Source: Thauera sp. K11 (GTDB lineage: Bacteria; Pseudomonadota; Gammaproteobacteria; Burkholderiales; Rhodocyclaceae). From it: a DNA stretch of 64,000 bases. This document shows, piece by piece, positions 16,122 through 24,458 of this stretch. The stretch lies in NCBI RefSeq assembly GCF_002354895.1, contig NZ_CP023439.1:3596001-3660000 (forward strand), written 5' to 3'. Positions within the stretch are counted from its first letter, which is position 1. Each line of letters starts with the position of its first letter. The position numbers were made by a program, and so were the translations under genes. The notes below the pieces were generated by a model, which was not told the DNA's origin, ran no database searches, and saw only the letters and a list, made by a program, of their open reading frames with translations.

Positions 16122-17456
16122 ATGAATACCGAATTTCCGCAGGCCCCCGGCCTGCCGCCGCTGGACTTCCTGATCCAGCCGCATCGCGTACATCGCGGCG
16201 TCTATACCGACGCCGCCATCTTCCGGCGCGAGATGAGCCACATCTTCGCGGCGACCTGGGTGTTCCTGCTGCACGAGAGCGAGATCCCGGAGCCGGGGGA
16301 TTTCCGCCGCGCCTGGATGGGCACACGCGAAGTCATCGTCACCCGCGACGAGCACCGCGCCATCCACGTCTTCGCGAACCGCTGCTCGCACCGCGGCGCC
16401 ACCGTGTGCCGCGAGCCGGCCGGGCGCGCGTCGGGCTTCACCTGTCCCTACCACGGCTGGAAGTACGACAGGCGCGGCCAGTTGTTCGGCATCCCCGGCA
16501 AGACGGCCTACGGGCCGGAATTCAAGGCGCGGGACATGCACCTCGCCCGCCCCGCCCAGGTCGCCTCGTACAAGGGATTCGTGTTCGCCACGCTGAACCC
16601 GGACGCGCCGCCGCTGGAAGAGCACCTCGGGGCCGCCGCGCGCTTCATCGACGCGTGGATCGATCACCAGGGCGGCGCCGGCAACATCGTGGTCGCCGGC
16701 GCGCAGCGCTTCCACCTGGAATGCAACTGGAAGATGGTGTTCGACAACGCGGGCGACGGCTACCACGTGCCCTTCTCGCACCAGTCGCTGCTGCAGATGA
16801 CCAGTGCGCGCTACGGCGGCGGCGACATGTCGTACTTCGCCGACGCGGACCGCTCGCGCATGAAGCTCTACGCGCTGGGCAACGGCCATACGGTCATCGA
16901 CCAGCGCCCCGACATGTACGGCAACTCGGCCTGGGAACAGCAGCGCCCGCAGCCCGGCCGCGAGGTGTTCGAGGCCCACGTCCGCGCCAATGTCCCGGAG
17001 CAGGACGTCAAGCGGGTGCTCGAGAGCGCGGTCGGCGCCGGGATGAACCTGAACATCTTTCCCAACCTGCTGCTCATCGGCAACCAGATCCAGGTCATCC
17101 AGCCGCGGCATGCCGGCGCCACGACGATGCACTGGCATGCGACCTGCCGGCGCGATGCCGACGCCGAGCTGAATACGATGCGCATGCGCACCCAGGAAGA
17201 CTTTCCGATCTTGGGCGAGATGGACGACGCGGGCAATTTCGAGGAATGCCAGCGCGGCCTGGAGAACTTTCCCGAGGACGAATGGGTGGACATCAGCCGC
17301 CACCACGAGACGGGCGCCGACGCCGGCGACGACCTGGGCCGCATCGTCGGGCCGGTGACGTCGGAGCTGCACCTGCGCATGTACTACGCGCACTGGAAGC
17401 GCCTGATGGCGGCGAGCCCCAGGCTGCAGGCGAACAAATCGAGGATCCCGCAATGA
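16122..17456 (+). CDS. adoA1: Aniline dioxygenase, large (Rieske) subunit
   Basis: A 444-residue ring-hydroxylating oxygenase alpha subunit. The Rieske cluster ligands are C88-x-H90 and C108-x2-H111. The mononuclear iron site includes His215 and His220 in DNAGDGYHVPFSHQ, preceded by the bridging Asp. It converts aniline (or the activated amine) with O2 to catechol and ammonia, receiving electrons from the reductase encoded two genes on. Sequence alone would also allow an anthranilate- or benzoate-type oxygenase; the GS-like and amidotransferase genes upstream decide for aniline. Its stop overlaps the next start by 4 bases. Confidence 0.88.
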   Translation: MNTEFPQAPGLPPLDFLIQPHRVHRGVYTDAAIFRREMSHIFAATWVFLLHESEIPEPGDFRRAWMGTREVIVTRDEHRAIHVFANRCSHRGATVCREPAGRASGFTCPYHGWKYDRRGQLFGIPGKTAYGPEFKARDMHLARPAQVASYKGFVFATLNPDAPPLEEHLGAAARFIDAWIDHQGGAGNIVVAGAQRFHLECNWKMVFDNAGDGYHVPFSHQSLLQMTSARYGGGDMSYFADADRSRMKLYALGNGHTVIDQRPDMYGNSAWEQQRPQPGREVFEAHVRANVPEQDVKRVLESAVGAGMNLNIFPNLLLIGNQIQVIQPRHAGATTMHWHATCRRDADAELNTMRMRTQEDFPILGEMDDAGNFEECQRGLENFPEDEWVDISRHHETGADAGDDLGRIVGPVTSELHLRMYYAHWKRLMAASPRLQANKSRIPQ

Positions 17457-18076
17457 ACACGGACAACACGGCCGCGGCCAGCGCGGCATCCCGCTACCAG
17501 CCTCCCTCGCACTACGTCGACGACGCCTTCTACCGGTGGCTCGGCGAGGTGTCGGCGGATCTCGCCGCCGCCGTGCCCGATCGCGCGGCCGGCGCCGACG
17601 CGGCCCTGCACGACGAGGTCGGACGGCTGCTCACCGTCGAATCGCGCCTGCTCGACCAGCATGCCTACGCGGACTGGCTCGATCTCTACCTGCCCGAGTG
17701 CGCGTACTGGATTCCGTCCACCCGGCCGGCGGGCGATCCGCGCCTGCAGATCACCCTGGAATTCCACGACCGCCGGCGGCTGATGGATCGCATCGCCCGC
17801 CTCGGCACTGGCCTGGCCTATTCGCAGTTGCCGGCGTCCCGCACGGCGCGCCAGCTCGGCGGCCTCGAAGTCTGGGCCGCGCCGGGCGGCGACGGCGGAT
17901 GGCACGCGCGCTGCAACTTCCTCGTCGCCGAATCCCGCGCCGGCAGGTCCCGGATGCTGGCCGGCTGGTACGGATTCGTCGTCCGCCGCGTCGACGGCAC
18001 CCTGCGGCTGGCGCTCAAGCAGGTGAATCTGCTCGATCCGGAAGAGCCGCAGGGCAACAACTCGTTCTTCCTCTGA
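17453..18076 (+). CDS. adoA2: Aniline dioxygenase, small subunit
   Basis: A 207-residue beta subunit of a ring-hydroxylating dioxygenase with the cone-shaped SnoaL-like fold. The segment LLTVESRLLDQHAYADWLDLYLPECAYWIP (residues about 63-92) is the typical N-terminal part. The end KQVNLLDPEEPQGNNSFFL is the typical C-terminus of beta subunits. It stabilises the (alpha-beta)n oxygenase. Coupled by an ATGA overlap to the large subunit and 10 bp from the reductase gene. Confidence 0.88.
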   Translation: MNTDNTAAASAASRYQPPSHYVDDAFYRWLGEVSADLAAAVPDRAAGADAALHDEVGRLLTVESRLLDQHAYADWLDLYLPECAYWIPSTRPAGDPRLQITLEFHDRRRLMDRIARLGTGLAYSQLPASRTARQLGGLEVWAAPGGDGGWHARCNFLVAESRAGRSRMLAGWYGFVVRRVDGTLRLALKQVNLLDPEEPQGNNSFFL

Positions 18077-18086
18077 GGGCCGACGG

Positions 18087-19090
18087 ATGAAGCGGGCTCA
18101 TACCCTGACGCTCTCCGGCGTCGTTCCCCAGGGGTCGGATGCGGTGCTGCTGCGCTTCGGCCTGGACGCGGCGCAGGCCGGGCACTTCGGCTTCCGGCCG
18201 GGGCAGTACCTGACCCTGCTGGCCGGGCCGGCCGATGCGCGGCGCTGGCGGTGCTACTCGATCACCAGCGCTCCCGCGGCGCCGCTCGAGGTGCTGGTGC
18301 GCCGCGTGCGGGGGGCCTGGTGTCGAACTGGATATGCGACAACGCACGTGCCGGCGACACCCTCACCGTGCTGCCGCCGGCGGGGCGCTTCACGCTGCGG
18401 CGGCCCGGCGGGCCGGCCCTGCTGTTCGCGGGCGGCAGCGGCATCGCCCCCGTCATCTCGCTCGCCCGCCAGGCACTGGCGGCGGGCGGCGAGGCCGCCG
18501 TCTTCTACGCCAACCGCGACCGGGAGTCGGCGATGCTGGTGGCCGAACTCGAGGAAATGCGCGCCCTGCACGGCCACCGCCTGGAACTGGAATACTGGTA
18601 CGACGCCGACGACGGCCTGCCCTCGGCCGAACTGCTCGCGTCGTTCGCCGCGGACCGCCGCGGCCGGGATGCCTACGTGTGCGGGCCGGAACCGTTCATG
18701 CGGATCGCCGGCGAGGCGCTCGCGCGGGCGGGGTTCGACGCCTCGCACATCCACCGCGAGGATTTCGGCGCTCCGCCCGACGGCGACGACGAGACCGGTG
18801 GCGGGGAGGATGCCCCCGCGTCCACGCTCGCCGTAGAATTCGGCGGACGCACCGCGACGGTGCCGGTGAAGGGCGGCGAATCCCTGCTGAGCGCGATGCT
18901 CGATGCCGGCCTGGACGTGCCCCACGCCTGCAACGCGGGCGAATGCGCGTCGTGCATGTGCCGCCTCGTCAGCGGAGAAGTCGTGCGCCTGGGCAACAGC
19001 GTGCTCGACGACGACGACGTCGCCGACGGCTGGCTGGTGGCCTGCCGCACGCGGGCGGCCGGCGGCGCGGTGGCGATCCGCTTCCCGTGA
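18087..19090 (+). pseudogene. adoB: Aniline dioxygenase reductase, interrupted by a single-base frameshift
   Basis: The N-terminal part is read from ATG 18087: FNR-type flavin domain with RPGQYLTLL and the FAD motif RCYSITSAP. The rest is read in the next frame to TGA at 19088-19090. That part has the NAD-binding GGSGIAPVISLAR, the CGPEPFM motif and a C-terminal plant-type 2Fe-2S domain with C-x4-C-x2-C in CNAGECASC. The break is at a run of six G at 18310-18315. One extra G restores a continuous protein of about 334 residues, the normal length for this family, with the FNR domain first and the ferredoxin domain last. All functional motifs are present on both sides, so it is a recent mutation or a sequencing error in the G tract rather than decay. 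Confidence 0.85.
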
Positions 19091-19139
19091 TGGAGCGGGC
19101 CATGTCCGGCGGCAATGAGATCAACCCGGCGCAGGCCCA

Positions 19140-20057
19140 ATGATGGACGACGACGGAGCGAACAACCTTCCCTGGGACCTGATCCGCGCCTTTCTCGCGC
19201 TGGACCGCCACGGCGACTACGCGGTTGCCGCCGAGATGGAGCGCATCGACGACTCCACCCTGCGGCGGCGCATACGCACGCTCGAGCAGCGCATGGGCCG
19301 GACCCTGTTCGTGCGCACCGAGCACGGCTCGAAAGCGGCGCCCGACCAGGTCGAACTGGTCGGCGCCGCGCTGCGCATGGAAGAAGCCGCCCGCGCCTTC
19401 TCGAGTTCGAGCCAGGAAAACACCGGCGTCATCTCCATCACCCTGCTCGATGTCTGCGCCGAATTGTTCAGCGAAGCCTTCTGCGAATTTCAGCGCAAGT
19501 TCCCGCGCATCGTCCTGAACATCACCACCGAATCCCACTTCGTCGACCTCGAGAAGGAGCAGGTCGACATCGCCATCCGCCTCGCCCGGCCGCTGCGCAA
19601 CGGCGGCTCGCTGCGCATCCGCAAGATCGGCGATCTCCGGCTCAACGCCTACGCCAGCCGGGACTACCTCGCGCGGCTGGCCGCCCGCGGAATACGCCCC
19701 GAGTCGGCCAGCCACGACCTGCTCGCGATGAACCTGGGCTTTCCCTCGAGCGACCACAATTTCGCCTACCGCGAACTGACGTGGGAGGAACTCGGGCTGC
19801 ACGGGAGGGTGGTCAGCCGCTCCGACAGCATGCTGATGCTCGCGCGCATGTGCGAACTGGGGATGGGCGTAGCCGTCATGCCCAGCGTCACCGCGGCCAG
19901 CCATCCCGACCTCCGCCCGGTGCTCCCCGACCGCCCGGACACCCCGGGAGACCTGTGGATGGTCAGCCGCTTCGACCTGCGGGCCGCCTGGCAGCGGGAA
20001 CTGGCCGAGATGCTGAAGGAGGCGCTGAGCCTGCGGCAGGCGATCCAGACGTACTGA
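19140..20057 (+). CDS. adoR: LysR-family regulator, probable regulator of the aniline operon
   Basis: A 305-residue LysR-type regulator. The helix-turn-helix covers about residues 10-65 (RAFLALDRHGDYAVAAEMERIDDSTLRRRI). An effector-binding domain follows, of the less common subgroup containing long S-S-Q-E-N type linkers. It follows the reductase gene by 49 bp on the same strand, as in tdn/ado clusters where a LysR gene ends the upper operon. It probably senses aniline or an intermediate and acts at the dyad at 13691-13707. Two adjacent ATG codons (19140 and 19143) are possible starts. Confidence 0.85.
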   Translation: MMDDDGANNLPWDLIRAFLALDRHGDYAVAAEMERIDDSTLRRRIRTLEQRMGRTLFVRTEHGSKAAPDQVELVGAALRMEEAARAFSSSSQENTGVISITLLDVCAELFSEAFCEFQRKFPRIVLNITTESHFVDLEKEQVDIAIRLARPLRNGGSLRIRKIGDLRLNAYASRDYLARLAARGIRPESASHDLLAMNLGFPSSDHNFAYRELTWEELGLHGRVVSRSDSMLMLARMCELGMGVAVMPSVTAASHPDLRPVLPDRPDTPGDLWMVSRFDLRAAWQRELAEMLKEALSLRQAIQTY

Positions 20058-20092
20058 CCGCGCCGCGGCGGCAACCCGCCGCAAGCCCCGCC

Positions 20093-21505
20093 CTACTCGG
20101 TGTCATACCCCAGCAGCCGCCCGCCGACGATGCGCTGCGCCACCGGTTCGGGCACGTCCTTCTCCCACGCGCCGCGCCCGCGGCGCAGGCCGGCGAGCAC
20201 TTCGGCCACGTCGATGTGCAGGTGGCTGTCGTCGAGCGGCTGCACCGCGAGCAGCTTGCAGTTGTCCACCAGGTGGGCCAGCAGGTGGCGCAGGTTGGGC
20301 GGCACCTCGACGTTGTCGAGCGTGACCAGTTCCGCGCCGCCGCCGCTGGGCCGCGACGGGTACACATAGACGTGGGTGTTGTCCGGGAACAGCTTGCCGA
20401 AGGCTTCCAGGATGCCGCCCTCCAGGCCGTCGTAGTACTTCTCGTCGAACAGGGAGCCGAAGTCGCGCACCGACAGCACGATGCCGATCGGCTTCTGCGT
20501 GTAGCGCCGCAGGTAGGCGCGCAGGCGGAAGAAGCGCACGTAGTCGGAGATCATCACCGTGTAGCCCTGCGAGGCGAGCAGGTCGATGCGGGCGAGGAAG
20601 TCGGCGCCATCGACGTTGTCGCCGCTGATGAGCGAATTCATCGTGATCTCGGCCAGCGACACGATCTCGTCCTGGTCGACCGCGGCGAGCTGGCTGAACT
20701 GCTTCAGGCCGGCGGTCATCATGTCCACGTTGACGCAGGTCACCGGCTTGAAGCTGCCGCGGATCACCATCACCGGCTTGCGGTAGAACAGTTCGCCCGG
20801 CACCACGACCTCGCCCGCCGGGTTGAACACCACCGCCCGCGTCAGCCAGCTACGGATCAGGTGCAGGTTCATCAGGCGGTTCTCGACCTCGTCGAAGTAG
20901 GGGCCGGAGAAGTGGATCAGGTCCACCTCGATGCGCTCGGAGCCCAGCCCGTCGGCCAGCCCTTCGATCACCCATTCGGGATGGTGGTGGTTGAAGAAGG
21001 CGCCGTGGATCAGGTTCACCCCCAGGATGCCGAGCGCCTCGGCCTGCTGCGCGTTGTCGTTGTCCAGCATGCGCACGTGCAGGATCACGTCGCTGGGCGC
21101 GGCGCCCGGGTGCAGTTGCAGGCGGATGCCGACCCAGCCGTGGCATTCGTTCTTCTGCTTGAAGCTGCGCGCGGTGACGGTGGCGGCGTAGGCGAAGAAG
21201 GTGGTGTTCTTCGGCCGCACGTGGGCGAGCCGCGCCACCACCTGGTCGAACTCCTTGTCGAGCATCTGCAGCAGCCGCGCGCGGCTGACGTAGCGGTCGA
21301 CGTGGCCGTAGATGTCGTCGCTCACCGCCATGTCGTAGGCCGACATGGTCTTGGCGACGGTCCCGGCGGCGGCGCCGACCTGGAAGAAGCGGCGCGCCAC
21401 CTCCTGCCCGGCCCCGATCTCCACGATGGAGCCGTACTTGTACTTGTCGAGATTGACCTGCAGGGCCTTCTGATCGGTGGTGAGGGAGGTGTCGCGCTTG
21501 TGCAT
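20093..21505 (-). CDS. Large conserved protein of unknown function
   Basis: A 470-residue soluble protein starting MHKRDTSLTTDQKALQVNLD, with YKYGSIVEIGAGQEVARRFFQVGAAAGTVAKTMSAYDM following. I recognise this as a family found in scattered bacteria that automatic pipelines give inconsistent names; I know of no demonstrated function. The IGAGQEVARRFF and HGAFFNHHHPEW segments and the C-terminal GGRLLGYDTE stand out. There is no signal peptide or membrane helix. It is convergent with the LysR gene and divergent from mprF, sharing a 339-bp upstream region with it. Confidence 0.7.
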   Translation of the reverse strand: MHKRDTSLTTDQKALQVNLDKYKYGSIVEIGAGQEVARRFFQVGAAAGTVAKTMSAYDMAVSDDIYGHVDRYVSRARLLQMLDKEFDQVVARLAHVRPKNTTFFAYAATVTARSFKQKNECHGWVGIRLQLHPGAAPSDVILHVRMLDNDNAQQAEALGILGVNLIHGAFFNHHHPEWVIEGLADGLGSERIEVDLIHFSGPYFDEVENRLMNLHLIRSWLTRAVVFNPAGEVVVPGELFYRKPVMVIRGSFKPVTCVNVDMMTAGLKQFSQLAAVDQDEIVSLAEITMNSLISGDNVDGADFLARIDLLASQGYTVMISDYVRFFRLRAYLRRYTQKPIGIVLSVRDFGSLFDEKYYDGLEGGILEAFGKLFPDNTHVYVYPSRPSGGGAELVTLDNVEVPPNLRHLLAHLVDNCKLLAVQPLDDSHLHIDVAEVLAGLRRGRGAWEKDVPEPVAQRIVGGRLLGYDTE

Positions 21506-21623
21506 GGACGGGGCTCCGGCGCTGATGGACAGGATGGGGCGGCTCGCGGCAGCGGCACGTCATTTTCTTGCATGCGCCGTGGCCGCGACAAGCGCGGCGG
21601 CACGATCCGCGCCGGGATGCGGC

Positions 21624-21640
21624 CTTAAGCCTGCGTTAAG
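21624..21640 (+). promoter_or_regulatory. PmrA/BasR-like direct repeat upstream of mprF
   Basis: CTTAAG-CCTGC-GTTAAG consists of two half-sites 11 bp apart and agrees with the PmrA box pattern YTTAAK-N5-YTTAAK at 11 of 12 defined positions. A -10-like TACGCT follows at 21652-21657. The rest of the 339-bp gap (21506-21844) shows no gene. The site suggests two-component control of cationic-peptide resistance. Confidence 0.55.
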
Positions 21641-21844
21641 TCGCACGCATCTACGCTGCAACCCTGTCCGGCCCGATGGAGGCCGCGCACGCGACGAGGC
21701 CACGCAACAATGAAAATGTCGTTACCCTTCCCTCTCCGGGATGCATGCCCAGGCGATCCGCTGCGCGCCAGCCCAATACCGCGACAGCAACCCGTCCGCC
21801 GCGCACTGCCCGGCGGAGCGGACCACCACGCGGAGGATGACCGC

Positions 21845-24418
21845 ATGCAGGAAAACACGACGACGGACGACGGGCGGAGCGCATTCGCGGAGCGGACGAA
21901 GGTGCTGCGCCGCCTCGCCATGCCGGTGGTCGCGGCCCTGCTGCTGATCCTGGCCTGGTTCGCGGTCGGCCACCTGGCGTCGGACGTGTCGTACGCCGAC
22001 CTGCGCTCGGCCATCGCCGGCATCGGGCCGGCCGCCCTGCTCGCGGCGCTGGCCTGCACCGCGTTGAGCTTCGCCGCGCTGACGCTCTACGACCTCGGGG
22101 CGCTGGCCTTCGTCGGCCGCCGGCTGCCCCTGCCGGTGGTGGCGCTGACTTCCTTCTGCGCCTATGCGGTGGGCAACACCGTCGGCTTCGGGCCGCTCAC
22201 CGCGGGGGCGATCCGCTACCGCTTCTACACCTCCCAGGGCCTGGAGCCGGAAGAGATCGCCGGCATCGTCGCCTTCGTCACCGTGGCCTTCGGCCTGGGC
22301 CTGGCCGGCGTGGCCGGTCTCGGCATGGTGGCGGCGGCCGGCGAATTCGCGCGCCTGCCGCTGCCGCCGGCGGGCCTGCAATGGCTCGGCGCCGCGGTGG
22401 TGGCGGCCCTGGCGGGGCTCGTGCTCACCGCCGGCGCGGGGCGCACGGTGACCCTCTTCGCCCGCGCCTGGCGCCTGCCGTCGCGCCGGCTGATGCTGCG
22501 CCAGTTCCTCGCCACCGCGGTCGACGTGTCGGCATCGGCGACGGTGCTGTGGGTCCTGCTGCCGGCGGGCAGCGTCAGCCTGCCCGCCGTCATCGCGCTC
22601 TATGCCGTCGCCGTCGGGCTGGGCGTGCTGAGCCACGTGCCGGCCGGGCTGGGCGTGTTCGAGACGGTGATCGTCGCCGGCCTCGGCGACCGCGCGGGCC
22701 TCGACGCCGTGCTGGGCGCCCTGGTGCTGTACCGCGTGATCTACCACGTCGTGCCGCTGGTGCTGGCGGTGCTCGCCATCTCCATCCTCGAGATGCGCCG
22801 GGTGGCGGCAAGCCCGCTCGCCCGCCTGGCGCTGCGCGCGGCCACGCGCATGGCGCCGCCGGCCATCGGCGCCCTCACCCTGGTGCTGGGTGCGGTGCTG
22901 ATCTTCTCCGGCGTGACGCCGCCGGGCCCGCCCTGGGCCTGGGCGCCGCTGCCGCTGGTCGAAGGCGCCCACTTCCTGGGCAGCGTCCTCGGCGTGGTCC
23001 TGCTGCTGGTGGCGCGCGGGCTGGTGTTCAGGCTCGACGGCGCGTGGTGGCTGGCGATGGTGCTGGTGCCGCTGTCGATGATGCTGTCGATGGCCAAGGG
23101 CATGGCGGCGGGAGAGATCGCGCTGCTGGCCACGCTGCTGCTGGCGCTGGTGGCCTCGCGCCGGGTGTTCTCGCGGCCCGCCTCGCTGCTGCACCAGGCA
23201 CTGTCGCCCGGCTGGCTGGCGGCGATGGGCACGCTGCTCGTGACCGCGGCCGCACTGCTGTTCTTCGTCTACAAGGAGGTCGCCTACACGCACGAGCTGT
23301 GGTGGCAGTTCGAACTGTCGGGCGAGGCACCGCGCAGCCTGCGCGCCATGGTCGGCATCATACTGACGGCGGGCTTCGGCGCCGGCTGGCTGCTGCTGCG
23401 CCCCTTCGCGGGCACGACGGCGCCGCCCACGCCCCAGGCGCTCGACCAGGCGATGCGCATCGTCGCGGCACAGCCGCGCACCGACGCCTGCCTGGCCGCG
23501 ATGGGCGACAAGAGCCTGCTGTTCTCGGCCGACGGGCGCGCCTTCATCATGTACGGCCGGCAGGGGCGCTCGTGGGTTGCGCTGTCCGACCCCGTCGGCC
23601 CGCGCGAATGCTGGCCCGAACTCGTCTGGCGCTTCGTCGAGATGGCCGGCCGCGCCGGCGGCCGCGCGGTGTTCTACCAGGTGGGCGCCGATTCGCTGGC
23701 GCTGTATGCCGACGCGGGGCTGATGGCCTTCAAGCTCGGCGAGGAAGCACGGGTGCCGCTGGCCGATTTCGACGTGAAGGGCGCCCGGCGCGCAGGCCTG
23801 CGCCAGGCACTCAACCGCGCCGAGCGCGCACGGCTCGAATTCGCCATCCTGCCGCCGGACGAGGTGCCCGGCCGGATGGCCGAACTCGCCGCCGTGTCGC
23901 AGGCCTGGGTGGCGCATCACAAGGTGCGCGAGAAGCGCTTCTCGCTGGGGGCGTTCGACCCCGCCTACCTGCGCGGCCAGCCGGTGGCGGTGCTGACGCA
24001 GGACGGGCGCATCGTGGCCTTCGCCAACCTGCTGCTGACGGGCCTCCGCGACGAGGCCAGCATCGACCTGATGCGCTTCGTCCCCGAGATCACCGGCGGC
24101 GTCATGGAAGTCCTGCTCACGCGCTTGATGCTGCACTTCAAGGCCGCCGGCTACGCCTCGTTCAACCTCGGCATGGCGCCGCTGTCGGGCCTGTCGGCGA
24201 GCGAAGCGGCGCCGGTGTGGCACCGCGTGGGCCGCGCGGTGTTCGAGCGCGGCGAGCGCTTCTACAACTTCTCCGGCCTGCGCGCCTTCAAGGCCAAGTT
24301 CCGCCCCGAATGGCAGCCGCGCTATCTTGCCGTCGGCGGCGGCATCAACCCCATGCTGGCGCTGACCGACATCACCGTGCTGATCGGCGGCGGACTCAAG
24401 GGCGTGATCGGAAAATGA
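21845..24418 (+). CDS. mprF: Phosphatidylglycerol lysyltransferase/flippase MprF (LpiA)
   Basis: An 857-residue bifunctional protein. The N-terminal half (to about residue 520) has many membrane helices of the MprF flippase family (e.g. SFCAYAVGNTVGFGPLTAGAIRYR). The C-terminal 330 residues form the soluble aminoacyltransferase with two GNAT-like folds (MGDKSLLFSADGRAFIMYGR; NFSGLRAFKAKFRPEWQPRYL at the end). It transfers lysine or another amino acid from tRNA to phosphatidylglycerol and flips the lipid, reducing negative surface charge. The start at 21845 was chosen for its GGAGG site 8 bases upstream; an ATG at 21710 would add 45 non-conserved residues. Confidence 0.9.
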   Translation: MQENTTTDDGRSAFAERTKVLRRLAMPVVAALLLILAWFAVGHLASDVSYADLRSAIAGIGPAALLAALACTALSFAALTLYDLGALAFVGRRLPLPVVALTSFCAYAVGNTVGFGPLTAGAIRYRFYTSQGLEPEEIAGIVAFVTVAFGLGLAGVAGLGMVAAAGEFARLPLPPAGLQWLGAAVVAALAGLVLTAGAGRTVTLFARAWRLPSRRLMLRQFLATAVDVSASATVLWVLLPAGSVSLPAVIALYAVAVGLGVLSHVPAGLGVFETVIVAGLGDRAGLDAVLGALVLYRVIYHVVPLVLAVLAISILEMRRVAASPLARLALRAATRMAPPAIGALTLVLGAVLIFSGVTPPGPPWAWAPLPLVEGAHFLGSVLGVVLLLVARGLVFRLDGAWWLAMVLVPLSMMLSMAKGMAAGEIALLATLLLALVASRRVFSRPASLLHQALSPGWLAAMGTLLVTAAALLFFVYKEVAYTHELWWQFELSGEAPRSLRAMVGIILTAGFGAGWLLLRPFAGTTAPPTPQALDQAMRIVAAQPRTDACLAAMGDKSLLFSADGRAFIMYGRQGRSWVALSDPVGPRECWPELVWRFVEMAGRAGGRAVFYQVGADSLALYADAGLMAFKLGEEARVPLADFDVKGARRAGLRQALNRAERARLEFAILPPDEVPGRMAELAAVSQAWVAHHKVREKRFSLGAFDPAYLRGQPVAVLTQDGRIVAFANLLLTGLRDEASIDLMRFVPEITGGVMEVLLTRLMLHFKAAGYASFNLGMAPLSGLSASEAAPVWHRVGRAVFERGERFYNFSGLRAFKAKFRPEWQPRYLAVGGGINPMLALTDITVLIGGGLKGVIGK

Positions 24419-24458
24419 ACGGCACATGCACGAACAACGGGCAGAAGGCGGGCGGACG

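Noticed and set aside
16122..19090. Benzoate or anthranilate dioxygenase assignment
   Set aside because: The large subunit alone would allow it, but the glutamine-synthetase-like and amidotransferase-like genes directly upstream are specific to aniline clusters.
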